Origin: Chryseobacterium sp. ISL-6 | GTDB taxonomy: Bacteria; Bacteroidota; Bacteroidia; Flavobacteriales; Weeksellaceae | Direction of reading: 5' to 3' | Length of the DNA stretch: 64,000 nt | Assembly: GCF_018613715.1 (NCBI RefSeq) | Contig: NZ_JAGGPT010000010.1 | Coordinates: forward strand, 248,001-312,000 | In this document: piece after piece, positions 8,291-16,768 of the stretch | How the letters are laid out: the number at the start of each line of letters is the position of its first letter | Numbering within the stretch: position 1 is the first letter of the stretch | Translations under genes and position numbers: made by a program | Notes under the pieces: generated by a model | What the model was told of the DNA's origin: nothing | Seen by the model: the letters and a program-made list of their open reading frames with translations, nothing else | Database searches by the model: none

Positions 8291-10150
8291 ATGAAAATCC
8301 ATATTTCCATTTTATTTATTTTCTTTTTCATCCTTGGAAACGCACAAAATACCAACCAAAAGGACAATTTTGTAAAAGACAATTTTACAAAACAGGAATT
8401 TTATATCCCTATGCGTGATGGTATTAAGCTTTTCACAGCAGTATATACCCCAAAAGATATCACAAACAAAAATAAATATCCATTCTTAATGCAGAGAACC
8501 TGCTATAGTATTGCTCCTTATGGAGAGAATGAATACAAGGCCAAAGTGGGTCCTAATCAATATCTGATGCAGGACAAATATATCTTTGTATATCAGGATG
8601 TGCGTGGAAGATACATGAGTGAAGGTACTTTTACCAATATGACCCCTCAGGTAGAAAGAAAAACTAAAAAAGATGTAGATGAAAGTACAGATACCTATGA
8701 TACTATAGAATGGTTATTGAAAAATGTAAAAAATAATAATGGAAAGGTAGGACAATTCGGAACTTCTTATCCTGGTTTTTATACGGCTGTAGGAATTCTG
8801 GCTGATCACCCTGCCTTGGTAGCTTCATCTCCTCAGGCACCAATTTCAGATTTCTGGAATGATGATTTCCTTCACAACGGAAGATTTATGCTGGGTTATT
8901 TCAGAACATTCCCGGTTTTTGGAGTTCAGAAGACCAAAGCTGAAAAGCAGGCCTGGTACATGGATACTTTTATCAAGCCTACTTCTGAAGACGGTTTAAA
9001 ATTCTACAGAGATATGGGAACTTTAAAAGACGGTTACGATAAGTATTACAAAGACAACTTCTTTATGACCGAAATAATGAATCATCCTAACTATGATGAA
9101 TACTGGCAGAAAAGAAGCCTACTTCCTCATCTTAAAAATGTAAACCATGCTGTAATGACCGTTGGTGGATGGTTTGATGCGGAAGACTTATCCGGACCGC
9201 TTAACATTTACAAAACGATTGAAAAAACAAGCCCAAAAGCAAAAAATACTATTGTGATGGGACCTTTCTCTCATGGTGGATGGTCTCAGGAAATGGGTAA
9301 ACACTTCCACAATGAGATCTATTTTGGAGACAGTATTGCAACCTATTATCAGAAAAATATTGAAACCAAGTTTTTTAATCATTATCTAAAAGGAAATACA
9401 AAACAGGATGCAGGTCTTCCAGAAGCAATGATGTATGATACCGGAGCAAAGCAATGGAAAGAGTTTGCAACCTATCCTCCAAAAGAGGCTAAAAAGATTA
9501 ATTTTTATCTTACTAACGGAACTCTGAAAAATGTTTCAGATCAAGGATTTTCAGAATATTACAGTGATCCAAATAACCCGGTATTAAGTTCTTCAAGTCT
9601 GAAAGATTTTAATGGCTTTACTCCCAGAAATTATATGTCGGAAGATCAAAGGTTTGCAGAAGGAAGACCAGATGTTATTACCTTTACAACAGATGCTTTA
9701 TCAGAAGATATGACATTTGCCGGTGAAATTATGGCTAAATTAAACATTGCATCCACTTCTACAGATGCTGACTTTGCTGTAAAAGTAATTGATATATACC
9801 CGGAAGATTTTAAGCCAACAGAGAAGAAAGATGGTGTTATTTACGGTAATTATCATCAAATGGTAAGAAGTGAGATTATGCCTGCAAGGTTTAGAAATTC
9901 AAGAGAAAAAGCAGAGGCTTTGGTACCAAATCAGAAAACAGCCGTTAACTTTAGGTTACAGGATGTTGTTCATACCTTTAAAAAAGGACATAAGATCCAG
10001 ATCCAGATCAGCAGCACTTGGTTCCCGCTCTTTTCTGTAAATCCACAGAAATTTATGGATAATCCGAATATGGCGACTAAGGAAGATTATACAAAGGCTT
10101 TTATTAAAATTTACAATGACAGCGCTATTGAAGCTGAGGTTATAAAATAA
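8291..10150 (+). CDS. Secreted CocE/NonD (peptidase S15) family hydrolase
   Basis: The 619-residue protein has a signal peptide (1-18, ends 'LGNAQ'). The alpha/beta-hydrolase N-domain carries 'MRDGIKLFTAVYTPKD', 'YQDVRGRYMSEG' and the nucleophile elbow 'GTSYPGF' (Ser near 158). The acid and histidine lie in 'GGWFDAEDLSGP' and 'GPFSHGGW'. A jelly-roll domain typical of S15 (X-Pro dipeptidyl-peptidase, cocaine esterase, alpha-amino-acid ester hydrolase) fills the last ~230 residues. The Glu-Asp pair in 'FDAEDLSG' recalls the carboxylate cluster that binds the alpha-amino group in amino-acid ester hydrolases, so that activity or a glutaryl-7-ACA-acylase-like one is more likely than cocaine esterase. 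It is monocistronic and ends at a bidirectional terminator. Confidence 0.88.
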   Translation: MKIHISILFIFFFILGNAQNTNQKDNFVKDNFTKQEFYIPMRDGIKLFTAVYTPKDITNKNKYPFLMQRTCYSIAPYGENEYKAKVGPNQYLMQDKYIFVYQDVRGRYMSEGTFTNMTPQVERKTKKDVDESTDTYDTIEWLLKNVKNNNGKVGQFGTSYPGFYTAVGILADHPALVASSPQAPISDFWNDDFLHNGRFMLGYFRTFPVFGVQKTKAEKQAWYMDTFIKPTSEDGLKFYRDMGTLKDGYDKYYKDNFFMTEIMNHPNYDEYWQKRSLLPHLKNVNHAVMTVGGWFDAEDLSGPLNIYKTIEKTSPKAKNTIVMGPFSHGGWSQEMGKHFHNEIYFGDSIATYYQKNIETKFFNHYLKGNTKQDAGLPEAMMYDTGAKQWKEFATYPPKEAKKINFYLTNGTLKNVSDQGFSEYYSDPNNPVLSSSSLKDFNGFTPRNYMSEDQRFAEGRPDVITFTTDALSEDMTFAGEIMAKLNIASTSTDADFAVKVIDIYPEDFKPTEKKDGVIYGNYHQMVRSEIMPARFRNSREKAEALVPNQKTAVNFRLQDVVHTFKKGHKIQIQISSTWFPLFSVNPQKFMDNPNMATKEDYTKAFIKIYNDSAIEAEVIK

Positions 10151-10153
10151 ATA

Positions 10154-10190
10154 AAAAAAGGTGGCTTCGAGAATCTCAGCCACCTTTTTC
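10154..10190. terminator. Bidirectional terminator between convergent S15 and alkB-like genes
   Basis: AAAAAGGTGGCT and AGCCACCTTTTT form a 12-bp stem with T runs on both strands. It overlaps the last codon region of the alkB-like gene. Confidence 0.85.
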
Positions 10191-10800
10191 ATTCTTCAAT
10201 CGTTCTAAACGTTAAATTAACCCTGGGAGTTTTCACCTTCGTAGTAGGCGGAAGTCTGTGGAGCCAGTTGTCCTGTGTCGCTCCTTTCATCACCAATAAG
10301 CTGCCATTTTCTAAGAAGATTTCTACTTTCTCTTTGGTTTCCTTATGTTTAAATAAAAATTTTCTTTCTGCTCCAAATGTTACAGAAGCAATTGCACCAT
10401 GTTTTTTCAAATCTTTTTCACCATCACTGTGATAAGCCATTCCCTCACTTCCATCATGGTACAAATTCAGCAGACAGGAATTATAGGTTTCCCCTGAAAC
10501 TTCCTCGCATCTTAGCTTTAATTCTAATAATTCAGGAGTCCATGGTATTGCATATTTCGTTCTGTTGGAATACGTATATTCAAAAGCCCTTTCCCCGAAC
10601 CATGCAACCTTTCTTTTAGTTAAAATCAACTTACCGAATATCACTGCCTGATCATTTTCCCATGGAATCTGATTAAATAAATAATCATAGTAAAAATCCG
10701 ACTTTTCTTTAGAGAAAACGGTGCCATAATAATTGACTACTCCATCATTGGGAAGGATATTAATTGGAAAATCTGATATTTCTTCAAATAAACTCATCAT
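10189..10800 (-). CDS. AlkB-like Fe(II)/2-oxoglutarate-dependent dealkylase
   Basis: The 203-residue protein has the AlkB double-stranded beta-helix signature: His124-x-Asp126 ('AYHSDGEKD'), distal His181 ('NWLHRLPPT') and the 2-oxoglutarate arginines in 'RVNLTFR' (193-199). The N-terminal nucleotide-recognition lid contains 'VAWFGERAFEYTYSN'. AlkB enzymes oxidatively remove methyl groups from N1-methyladenine and N3-methylcytosine in DNA or RNA. The sequence is closest in style to the ALKBH2/3 type. It starts 1 bp from the stop of the methyltransferase and closes the ada-like operon, supporting a role in alkylation repair. Confidence 0.9.
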   Translation of the reverse strand: MMSLFEEISDFPINILPNDGVVNYYGTVFSKEKSDFYYDYLFNQIPWENDQAVIFGKLILTKRKVAWFGERAFEYTYSNRTKYAIPWTPELLELKLRCEEVSGETYNSCLLNLYHDGSEGMAYHSDGEKDLKKHGAIASVTFGAERKFLFKHKETKEKVEIFLENGSLLVMKGATQDNWLHRLPPTTKVKTPRVNLTFRTIEE

Positions 10801-10801
10801 T

Positions 10802-11512
10802 TTATTTTTTTATTGCACGGATACACATAAAGGCAGGAAACTCATTAAGCTCCTTATAATGTTTTGGATCAAGTTTTTCAAACTCTTTTGTTGGTTTAGG
10901 TTCGATTAGTTTATCAATATAGAATCCATTATCAGTTAAAGGAGTTATACATTCGCTAAGCGGTCGTCTGAAACTGTTGATTTCAATGGGATCGCCAAAT
11001 CCGTTCCATGTACAATTCACATGCTCAATTTCAAAATACTTCTCTGATTTGAAGTAATTGTATTCAAAAAAAGGATGCTCAATCGATATAACAAGACTTC
11101 CGCCAGGTTTCAATACCCTGTAGAATTCTTTAATCGTAAGGTTCCAATCTTCTACATAATGAAGGGCTAATGTACAAATAACAGTATCAAAGCTTTCATC
11201 ATTAAACATTTCGAAGGGTGAAGACAAATCATGAACAAAAAAATCTTCTTTGTTATTATTTCTTATTTGTGCAAGTTCCACCATTTTTAAACTGATATCA
11301 AAACCTTTTACTATAGCACCTTCAGACAATAATATTTCAGCATATTTTCCCGGACCACAGGCTGCATCAAGGATAATCTTCCCTTTGGCATCCTGAATTA
11401 ACTCCAGTGTATTAGGCCTGTCATAATATGCATTATGCGGCTTATGATCAATCAGCTCATTGTATTTCTCAGCGATCCCTTCATAAGCAGATATGATCTT
11501 ATTTTTAATCAT
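10802..11512 (-). CDS. Class I SAM-dependent methyltransferase
   Basis: The 236-residue protein has motif I 'IILDAACGPGKYAEIL' (about 47-60), motif II acid in 'IVKGFDIS' and post-motif 'DTVICTLALHYVEDW', then 'EFYRVLKPGGSLVISIEHP'. This is the Methyltransf_11/UbiE-like small-molecule type; no substrate-specific residues are recognisable. It lies between ada-like (23 bp upstream) and alkB-like (1 bp downstream) genes in one transcription unit. It may be part of the alkylation response or simply carried along. Confidence 0.8.
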   Translation of the reverse strand: MIKNKIISAYEGIAEKYNELIDHKPHNAYYDRPNTLELIQDAKGKIILDAACGPGKYAEILLSEGAIVKGFDISLKMVELAQIRNNNKEDFFVHDLSSPFEMFNDESFDTVICTLALHYVEDWNLTIKEFYRVLKPGGSLVISIEHPFFEYNYFKSEKYFEIEHVNCTWNGFGDPIEINSFRRPLSECITPLTDNGFYIDKLIEPKPTKEFEKLDPKHYKELNEFPAFMCIRAIKK

Positions 11513-11535
11513 GCTTTTATTTTATATTATGCTTT

Positions 11536-12393
11536 CTAGATTGAATTAGCCATATTCGAAGTATGTGAACCTTCCCAACCGATAATCATCTGTTTTCGAT
11601 CACTTCCCCAACGGTAGCCTCCCATATTTCCTGAAGATTGGATCACACGGTGACAAGGAATAAGAAAAGCAACGGGATTACTTCCTATTGCCGTACCTAC
11701 TGCTCTCGAAGCTTTAGCATTCCCTATCTTTTCGGCCAGATTACCATACGTTGATAATTTACCCATTGGAATAGAGAGAAGCCCTTCCCAGACCTTAAGC
11801 TGAAAGTCGGTGCCTTTAAGATGCAGTTTTATAGTGTTTAATCTGTTCCAATCTTTATCAAAAATTGAAAGAGCATTTTTTTGAAGCTCATCATGTTTTT
11901 CAAAAAAAGAAGCATTAGGAAACTGAGTTTTCAAGTTTCCTAATGCCGTTTCTTTATCGTTTTCAAAAGCCAAATGGCAGATTCCCTTTTCAGTGGAAGC
12001 TACGATAACATTTCCAAAAGGACTTTCGGAAAAGCTATAGTTGATCACAAGGTTTTTTCCACCATTTTTATATTCTGCAGGAGACATTCCTTCTATGTTT
12101 ACAAACAGGTCATGAAGCCTGCTGGTACTGGAAAATCCCGTTTCATAAGCTGCATCAAATATGCTGAGTTTTTCTTCTTTCAATAGACTTTTTGCATGTT
12201 CCAGACTAATGAATTGTAAGAATTTCTTCGGACTTGTCCCAGCCCAATCAGTAAATATTTTCTGAAAATGAGTGGGGCTCAGATGTATCTTTTCTGCTAC
12301 CTCATCCAAGCTTGGCTGAAGTTTAAAATTACTTTGGATATACGCTATCGCTTTCGCAATTCGGTTATAATCTATTTGACTTTGTGTAGACAT
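11536..12393 (-). CDS. ada: Ada-like regulator/repair protein: AraC HTH fused to O6-alkylguanine-DNA alkyltransferase
   Basis: The start is placed at the ATG at 12393 ('MSTQSQIDY'); the ten codons before it begin with TTG and are not needed. The 285-residue product has an AraC-type double HTH (about 8-110, including 'TGFSSTSRLHDLF' and 'GMSPAEYK') and a C-terminal Ogt domain with the methyl-acceptor site 'IPCHRVI' (Cys247). It transfers O6-methyl groups from guanine to itself. The zinc/Cys N-terminal domain that senses phosphotriesters in E. coli Ada is absent, so control must differ or use the Ogt cysteine. It heads the operon with a methyltransferase and an alkB-like gene, a classic adaptive-response grouping. 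Confidence 0.88.
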   Translation of the reverse strand: MSTQSQIDYNRIAKAIAYIQSNFKLQPSLDEVAEKIHLSPTHFQKIFTDWAGTSPKKFLQFISLEHAKSLLKEEKLSIFDAAYETGFSSTSRLHDLFVNIEGMSPAEYKNGGKNLVINYSFSESPFGNVIVASTEKGICHLAFENDKETALGNLKTQFPNASFFEKHDELQKNALSIFDKDWNRLNTIKLHLKGTDFQLKVWEGLLSIPMGKLSTYGNLAEKIGNAKASRAVGTAIGSNPVAFLIPCHRVIQSSGNMGGYRWGSDRKQMIIGWEGSHTSNMANSI

Positions 12394-12461
12394 ATCTTTG
12401 TATTTTATCTCACAAATTTCCAAAGAAAATTCCGCAGAAAAAATCCGATTCTTGTGGAATT

Positions 12462-13316
12462 TTAGCCTTTGCTAATGTGATAATAAGCTAACATTTTATA
12501 GTATAATTTAGCTGCCAGGAAAGCACTAGGCTTAGCCATTGGAGAATCCATTAATTCTACAATATCAAAAGCAACTACATTACATTTTTCAAATACCATT
12601 CTTAATAATTCTAATGTCGGATACCATTGTAAACCGCCAGGCTCCGGAGTTCCCGTAGAAGGACAAATGGAAGGATCAAAAGCGTCTAAATCTATCGTAA
12701 TATAAACATTACCAGAAACCTTCTCCAATACATCATTGATCCAGTTTTCATTTACTGCAATCTCATGAGCAAAAAACACTCTTCCTTCAGGCAAATATTG
12801 GTACTCTTCAACATCCATTGAACGGATTCCCACCTGAACCAGATTGTGCTTCTGATTGGCTTCAAAAACGGCACAAGCATGATTGGAGGTAGAACCATGG
12901 AACTCAGGGCGTAAATCTGTATGGGCATCTAATTGTAAGACTGTTAAGTTCTCATATTTTTCACCTACAGCACGGATAGAACCAATAGAAACAGAATGCT
13001 CACCACCAAAAAGTGTAAACAATTTACCATCGTTCTGTAACAGTTCTTTTGTTTTTTGATAAACAGCTTCTGTCATCGCCTCCGGTGTAGAATTTTCAGA
13101 AATTTCTCCACCTAGATAAACACCTTCCAAATAAGGTTCAGTTCCTGTCTCAATGTCATAAAGCTCCATATTTTCAGAAGCGTCAAGGAATAATTCAGGA
13201 CCTTTATCTGCTCCCTTTCCCCACGTTGAGGTTCCATCATAAGGAACTGTTACCAACATTACTTTTGAGTTTTCTAATGATGCATTTTCTTCAGGAATTC
13301 CCGCGTATGTTTTCAT
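12462..13316 (-). CDS. speB: Agmatinase (ureohydrolase family)
   Basis: The 284-residue protein shows all manganese-binding signatures of the arginase/agmatinase fold: 'GGEHS' (His107), 'LDAHTDLRPE' (Asp130, His132, Asp134) and 'TIDLDAFDPS' (Asp209, Asp211). The 'HGSTSNHACAV' loop after the second motif fits agmatinase rather than arginase. It hydrolyses agmatine to putrescine and urea in the cytoplasm. Arginine decarboxylase, which makes agmatine, lies 1 kb away on the same strand, so the pair gives the ADC route to putrescine. A TTG-22-TATCTTTG promoter lies about 50 bp upstream. Confidence 0.9.
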   Translation of the reverse strand: MKTYAGIPEENASLENSKVMLVTVPYDGTSTWGKGADKGPELFLDASENMELYDIETGTEPYLEGVYLGGEISENSTPEAMTEAVYQKTKELLQNDGKLFTLFGGEHSVSIGSIRAVGEKYENLTVLQLDAHTDLRPEFHGSTSNHACAVFEANQKHNLVQVGIRSMDVEEYQYLPEGRVFFAHEIAVNENWINDVLEKVSGNVYITIDLDAFDPSICPSTGTPEPGGLQWYPTLELLRMVFEKCNVVAFDIVELMDSPMAKPSAFLAAKLYYKMLAYYHISKG

Positions 13317-13363
13317 GTTTTTATTTAAAAATTAAATGATTTAAAATTTGAAATACTGAGCAA

Positions 13364-13396
13364 CAAAGATACAAAGAAGTTGGAAGTCGGAAGCAA
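13364..13396 (-). promoter_or_regulatory. speB promoter (-33 TTG and -7 TATCTTTG)
   Basis: On the minus strand TTG (13394-13396) and TATCTTTG (13364-13371) are separated by 22 nt, matching the flavobacterial TTG-N17-23-TAnnTTTG consensus. The predicted 5' leader is about 40 nt. Confidence 0.6.
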
Positions 13397-13475
13397 GGTC
13401 CCTGAATTTTTTGAAAGAAGATTAAGATACAAATAGACAAGAGCTAAAACTTAAATCTAACTCCTAACTTCCTCC
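13376..13475. repeat. Imperfect purine-rich inverted repeat between speB and HAD gene
   Basis: The left arm is GAAGTTGGAAGTCGGAAG (13376-13393). The right arm, read on the other strand, is GGAGGAAGTTAGGAGTTAG (13457-13475). The arms match only in part. It may be a decayed intergenic repeat; no function is evident. Confidence 0.3.
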
Positions 13476-13502
13476 TTCCTTCATTATTTAAATATTAAAC
13501 CT

Positions 13503-13510
13503 TATTTTTG
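13503..13510 (+). promoter_or_regulatory. -7 box of the HAD phosphatase gene
   Basis: TATTTTTG matches TAnnTTTG exactly and ends 13 nt before the ATG, so the leader would be only about 6-8 nt. Confidence 0.5.
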
Positions 13511-13523
13511 CAAAAAACAAAAT

Positions 13524-14186
13524 ATGTCCTTAAAAGCTGTGCTTTTCGATATGGATGGGGTTATAGTAGACACAGAACCATTGCACAGAAAAGCTTATTT
13601 CAAAATGTTTAACGATCTGAAAATTGAAGTATCAGAAGACCTATACACTTCATTTACCGGATATTCTACCAAAAAAGTTTGTGAAATATTAATTCAAACT
13701 TATGGACTTAATTATACCTATCAAGAACTTAGCAACATCAAAAGGGATTATTTTAAAGATTATTTCTACAATGATGCAGATTTCGATTTGATCTCTGGAG
13801 TACGAAAATTAATTGAGCATTATTATGAAAACGGAATCAAATTAATCGTTGCATCATCTGCAAGTATGATCACTATAAATATGGTTTTTGATAAATTTGA
13901 ACTTGAAAAATATTTCAATGGAAAAATAAGTGGTGCTGAATTAAAAGAATCAAAACCTCATCCTGAAGTTTTTCTTCTGGCAGCAGAAATGGCCAGTGAA
14001 CCTATTGAAAACTGTATGGTAATTGAAGATTCTACAAATGGAATTTTAGCAGCCCACAATGCCAATATTTTTTGCGCAGCCTATAAAAGCGAACATTCCC
14101 TTAATCAAGATTATACTTTAGCTAATATTATCGTTTCAGATTATACTGAATTGGAATTAGATAAGATTTCAAATTATTTTGAGTAA
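13524..14186 (+). CDS. HAD-superfamily phosphatase, beta-phosphoglucomutase-like
   Basis: The 220-residue protein carries HAD motif I 'DMDGVIVDTEP' (nucleophile Asp9, general acid Asp11), motif II 'IVASSAS' (about 110-116), motif III lysine in 'KESKPHPEVF' and motif IV 'VIEDSTNGILAA'. A helical cap lies between motifs I and II. The family includes beta-phosphoglucomutase, phosphoglycolate phosphatase and sugar-phosphate phosphatases; substrate cannot be decided. It sits divergently between speB and speA but has its own promoter and terminator, so a polyamine role is not implied. Confidence 0.85.
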   Translation: MSLKAVLFDMDGVIVDTEPLHRKAYFKMFNDLKIEVSEDLYTSFTGYSTKKVCEILIQTYGLNYTYQELSNIKRDYFKDYFYNDADFDLISGVRKLIEHYYENGIKLIVASSASMITINMVFDKFELEKYFNGKISGAELKESKPHPEVFLLAAEMASEPIENCMVIEDSTNGILAAHNANIFCAAYKSEHSLNQDYTLANIIVSDYTELELDKISNYFE

Positions 14187-14216
14187 AAAAGGGTTCTCAG
14201 CTGAGAACCCTTTTTT
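14185..14216. terminator. Perfectly palindromic bidirectional terminator
   Basis: A perfect 32-nt palindrome with arm AAAAAAGGGTTCTCAG starts at the HAD stop codon. It has A and T runs at both ends and can terminate the HAD gene and speA from opposite sides. Confidence 0.9.
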
Positions 14217-14259
14217 ATATTGGTTAGTCATTAAAAAAATGGACTAATTATTTTTTATG

Positions 14260-15651
14260 CTAGTAACCCAGAAGTTTAAGAACATCTTCAGGTTCCTGTC
14301 TTTCACGGAATATCTCATATTGAAACTCCCCGTTTTCGTCTTTCTGGACCAGGATATGTCTTGGCTGAGGCATTAAACAGTGATGTACCCCACCATAGCC
14401 ACCAATTGTTTCCTGATAAGCTCCTGTATGGAAGAAACCGATATACAGTGGTTTTGTATCACTAAAAACAGGCAAATAGATTGCATTGGTATGCTGTTCA
14501 GAATTATAATAATCATCTGAATCACATGTTAGACCACCTAGGAAAACTCTTTCATAAGTATCTTCCCAACGATTTAACGGAAGCATAATGAAGTGTCTTG
14601 AAATCGCCCACGTATCAGGAAGTGTGGTCATAAATGATGAATCGATCATATTCCACTTCTCTCTGTCATTCTGACGTTTTTGAGAAATAATCTTATACAG
14701 GTTAGCACCACTTTCTCCAACTGTGAAACTTCCAAATTCAGTATAGATATTCGGTTCCTCTACTCCTTCTTCTTCACAGAATTTTTTGATCTGCGAAACG
14801 ATTTCTTCAACCATATACTGATAGTCATAATCGAAGTTTAAAGAAGTTTTAATTGGAAAACCACCACCAATGTTCAATGAATCAACTTCTGGAGCAATTT
14901 TTTTCAAACGTGCATAAACGCGAAGACATTTATATAATTCGTTCCAATAATAAGCAGTGTCTTTAATCCCCGTATTAATGAAGAAGTGAAGCATCTTCAA
15001 TCTAGCATTTGGATGTTCAGCAATTTTCTGACTGTAATATGGAATAATATCTTTATATCCAATACCTAATCTTGAGGTATAAAATTCGAATTTAGGTTCT
15101 TCTTCCGAGGCTATTCTGATTCCAATATCAAAAGTACTGTCAATACTTTCTGTAAGCTTATCAAGCTCTCTGTAATTATCAAGAATAGGTGTAATATTTT
15201 CAAAACCACTGTTGATCATATCGGAGATCTTCGCCAGATAATCATCTGTTTTGAATCCGTTACAGATCACTTCGATACTCTTATCTACTTTTCCTTTTTT
15301 GTAAAGAGATCTTACAATGTCCATATCATAAGCCGAAGACGTTTCAATTGAAATATCATTCTTCAGCGCTTCTTCAATAACAAAATTAAAATGACTGGAT
15401 TTCGTACAATAACAGTATCGGTAATTTTTCTTATATTCGATTTTCTCAAAAGCCTCTTTGAACCAGCCTTTTGCTTTTTGAATATTTTGAGAAATCTTCG
15501 GGAGGTAACTAACCTTTAAAGGTGTTCCAAACTTTTCAACAACTTCCATTAAAGGAATATCGTGAAACAACAAATTGTTCTCAGAAACATTAAATTCTTC
15601 CGTTGGAAAATATAATGTCTGATCAATAAGTTCCGAGTATTTTATTTTCAT
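14260..15651 (-). CDS. speA: Arginine decarboxylase, fold type III PLP enzyme
   Basis: This 463-residue protein belongs to the alanine-racemase-fold decarboxylases. The PLP lysine is Lys84 in 'CYCTKSSHFNF'. 'LNIGGGFPIKTS' is the phosphate-binding loop, and 'VFLGGLTCDSDD' carries the C-terminal active-site cysteine. It matches the short (~460 aa) flavobacterial arginine decarboxylase and lacks the long inserts of E. coli SpeA. It produces agmatine, which the nearby agmatinase converts to putrescine. Diaminopimelate or carboxynorspermidine decarboxylase are less likely given the conserved start and the agmatinase neighbour. Confidence 0.85.
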   Translation of the reverse strand: MKIKYSELIDQTLYFPTEEFNVSENNLLFHDIPLMEVVEKFGTPLKVSYLPKISQNIQKAKGWFKEAFEKIEYKKNYRYCYCTKSSHFNFVIEEALKNDISIETSSAYDMDIVRSLYKKGKVDKSIEVICNGFKTDDYLAKISDMINSGFENITPILDNYRELDKLTESIDSTFDIGIRIASEEEPKFEFYTSRLGIGYKDIIPYYSQKIAEHPNARLKMLHFFINTGIKDTAYYWNELYKCLRVYARLKKIAPEVDSLNIGGGFPIKTSLNFDYDYQYMVEEIVSQIKKFCEEEGVEEPNIYTEFGSFTVGESGANLYKIISQKRQNDREKWNMIDSSFMTTLPDTWAISRHFIMLPLNRWEDTYERVFLGGLTCDSDDYYNSEQHTNAIYLPVFSDTKPLYIGFFHTGAYQETIGGYGGVHHCLMPQPRHILVQKDENGEFQYEIFRERQEPEDVLKLLGY

Positions 15652-15781
15652 TTTTTAACAAGTGAATTAAGAATGCAAAATTGCTAAAAAAGTTTGATTT
15701 TTTGGTGTTAAAATTATTATAATTTTCGTCAGTTCCCCTAAAGACCTGCATCTAAAACAATAATTACATTTTTAAGATTTA

Positions 15782-16657
15782 TTAATACGTAAACTTCTTA
15801 AGATAAGATTCTCTTTTATCCTCAGAAATACCCAACACCTTATGAATATAAACATCTATTGAGCCATATTTATTATCAATTTCATTAAATGCTGCATCCA
15901 GATAATCTTTTTCGACCCAGCTCAATTTTTCCAATACTTTTAAATCCATTTTTGGATATAAAAAGTGCAGATTGTTTGCAAGTCGAAGTCTCTTTATGAT
16001 CATCTCCTTCCTGAAATTATTAGATAATAGATAATCGTTATAAATGGTTGCTTTGTCAAACTTTAATATCGTAAGAATTAAAGCCGTAATAATTCCCGTT
16101 CTATCTTTTCCAGCCGTACAGTGATACAAAACAGGTTGATCTCCATCTAAAATTTCTGTAATGATCTTTTTTATGACCTCAGGATTTTCAGTTACGTACT
16201 CACAATAAAAATCGATCATCCTTTTATCAGCATCTTCAGCACTTACTTTTCCCTTTAAAACTAATTTTCTAGCTTGCGATAGCTGATCTCCCTGATCTTC
16301 AAAGGCAGAATATTTTTTATAAATAAGATTTTCAGGAAGCCGATCAGGTTTCGACGTGATTTCTTTTTCATTTCTAAGATCAATAACTTCCTTGATTCCT
16401 AACATTCTAAGACTATCAAAGGATTTTTTCTTAAGCTTATTAAGATGACCACTTCTATAAAACCGACCTTCCTTTAACGTTTTTCCTTCAGAATTTTTAA
16501 TATTTTCCAGTGTTCTGAAATTGTATACTTTTTTTATTTCGATGTTTTCTGCTCCTTCATTTTTACCATATTCAGGTGAAGTAAAATTTTGTGTTTTACA
16601 GGAAAAAACACAGTGTAGAATAATAATTAGAAGCGATATTTTAAATAATTTTTTCAA
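15782..16657 (-). CDS. Lipoprotein tyrosine/dual-specificity phosphatase (Y_phosphatase3-like)
   Basis: The 291-residue protein has a lipoprotein signal ending 'HCVFSC' (Cys20), so it should be anchored in the envelope. The phosphatase P-loop is 'HCTAGKDRTG' (Cys180, Arg186), and the general-acid region carries 'IDLRNEKE' and the N-terminal 'NFRTLENIKNSEGKT', characteristic of the IphP/Y_phosphatase3 group. Targets may be phosphotyrosine proteins or phosphoinositide-like molecules; they cannot be inferred. No operon partner is evident, as the nearest genes lie over 100 bp away on either side. Confidence 0.85.
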   Translation of the reverse strand: MKKLFKISLLIIILHCVFSCKTQNFTSPEYGKNEGAENIEIKKVYNFRTLENIKNSEGKTLKEGRFYRSGHLNKLKKKSFDSLRMLGIKEVIDLRNEKEITSKPDRLPENLIYKKYSAFEDQGDQLSQARKLVLKGKVSAEDADKRMIDFYCEYVTENPEVIKKIITEILDGDQPVLYHCTAGKDRTGIITALILTILKFDKATIYNDYLLSNNFRKEMIIKRLRLANNLHFLYPKMDLKVLEKLSWVEKDYLDAAFNEIDNKYGSIDVYIHKVLGISEDKRESYLKKFTY

Positions 16658-16768
16658 AATTTAGATCTTAGAAACATGATTTGACCACAAAAGGTACAAA
16701 AGTTTTTAGAGACTGCTGAATACAGTTATATTTTATAAAGTTTTTGGGATATGATGGTAAAAATTATT

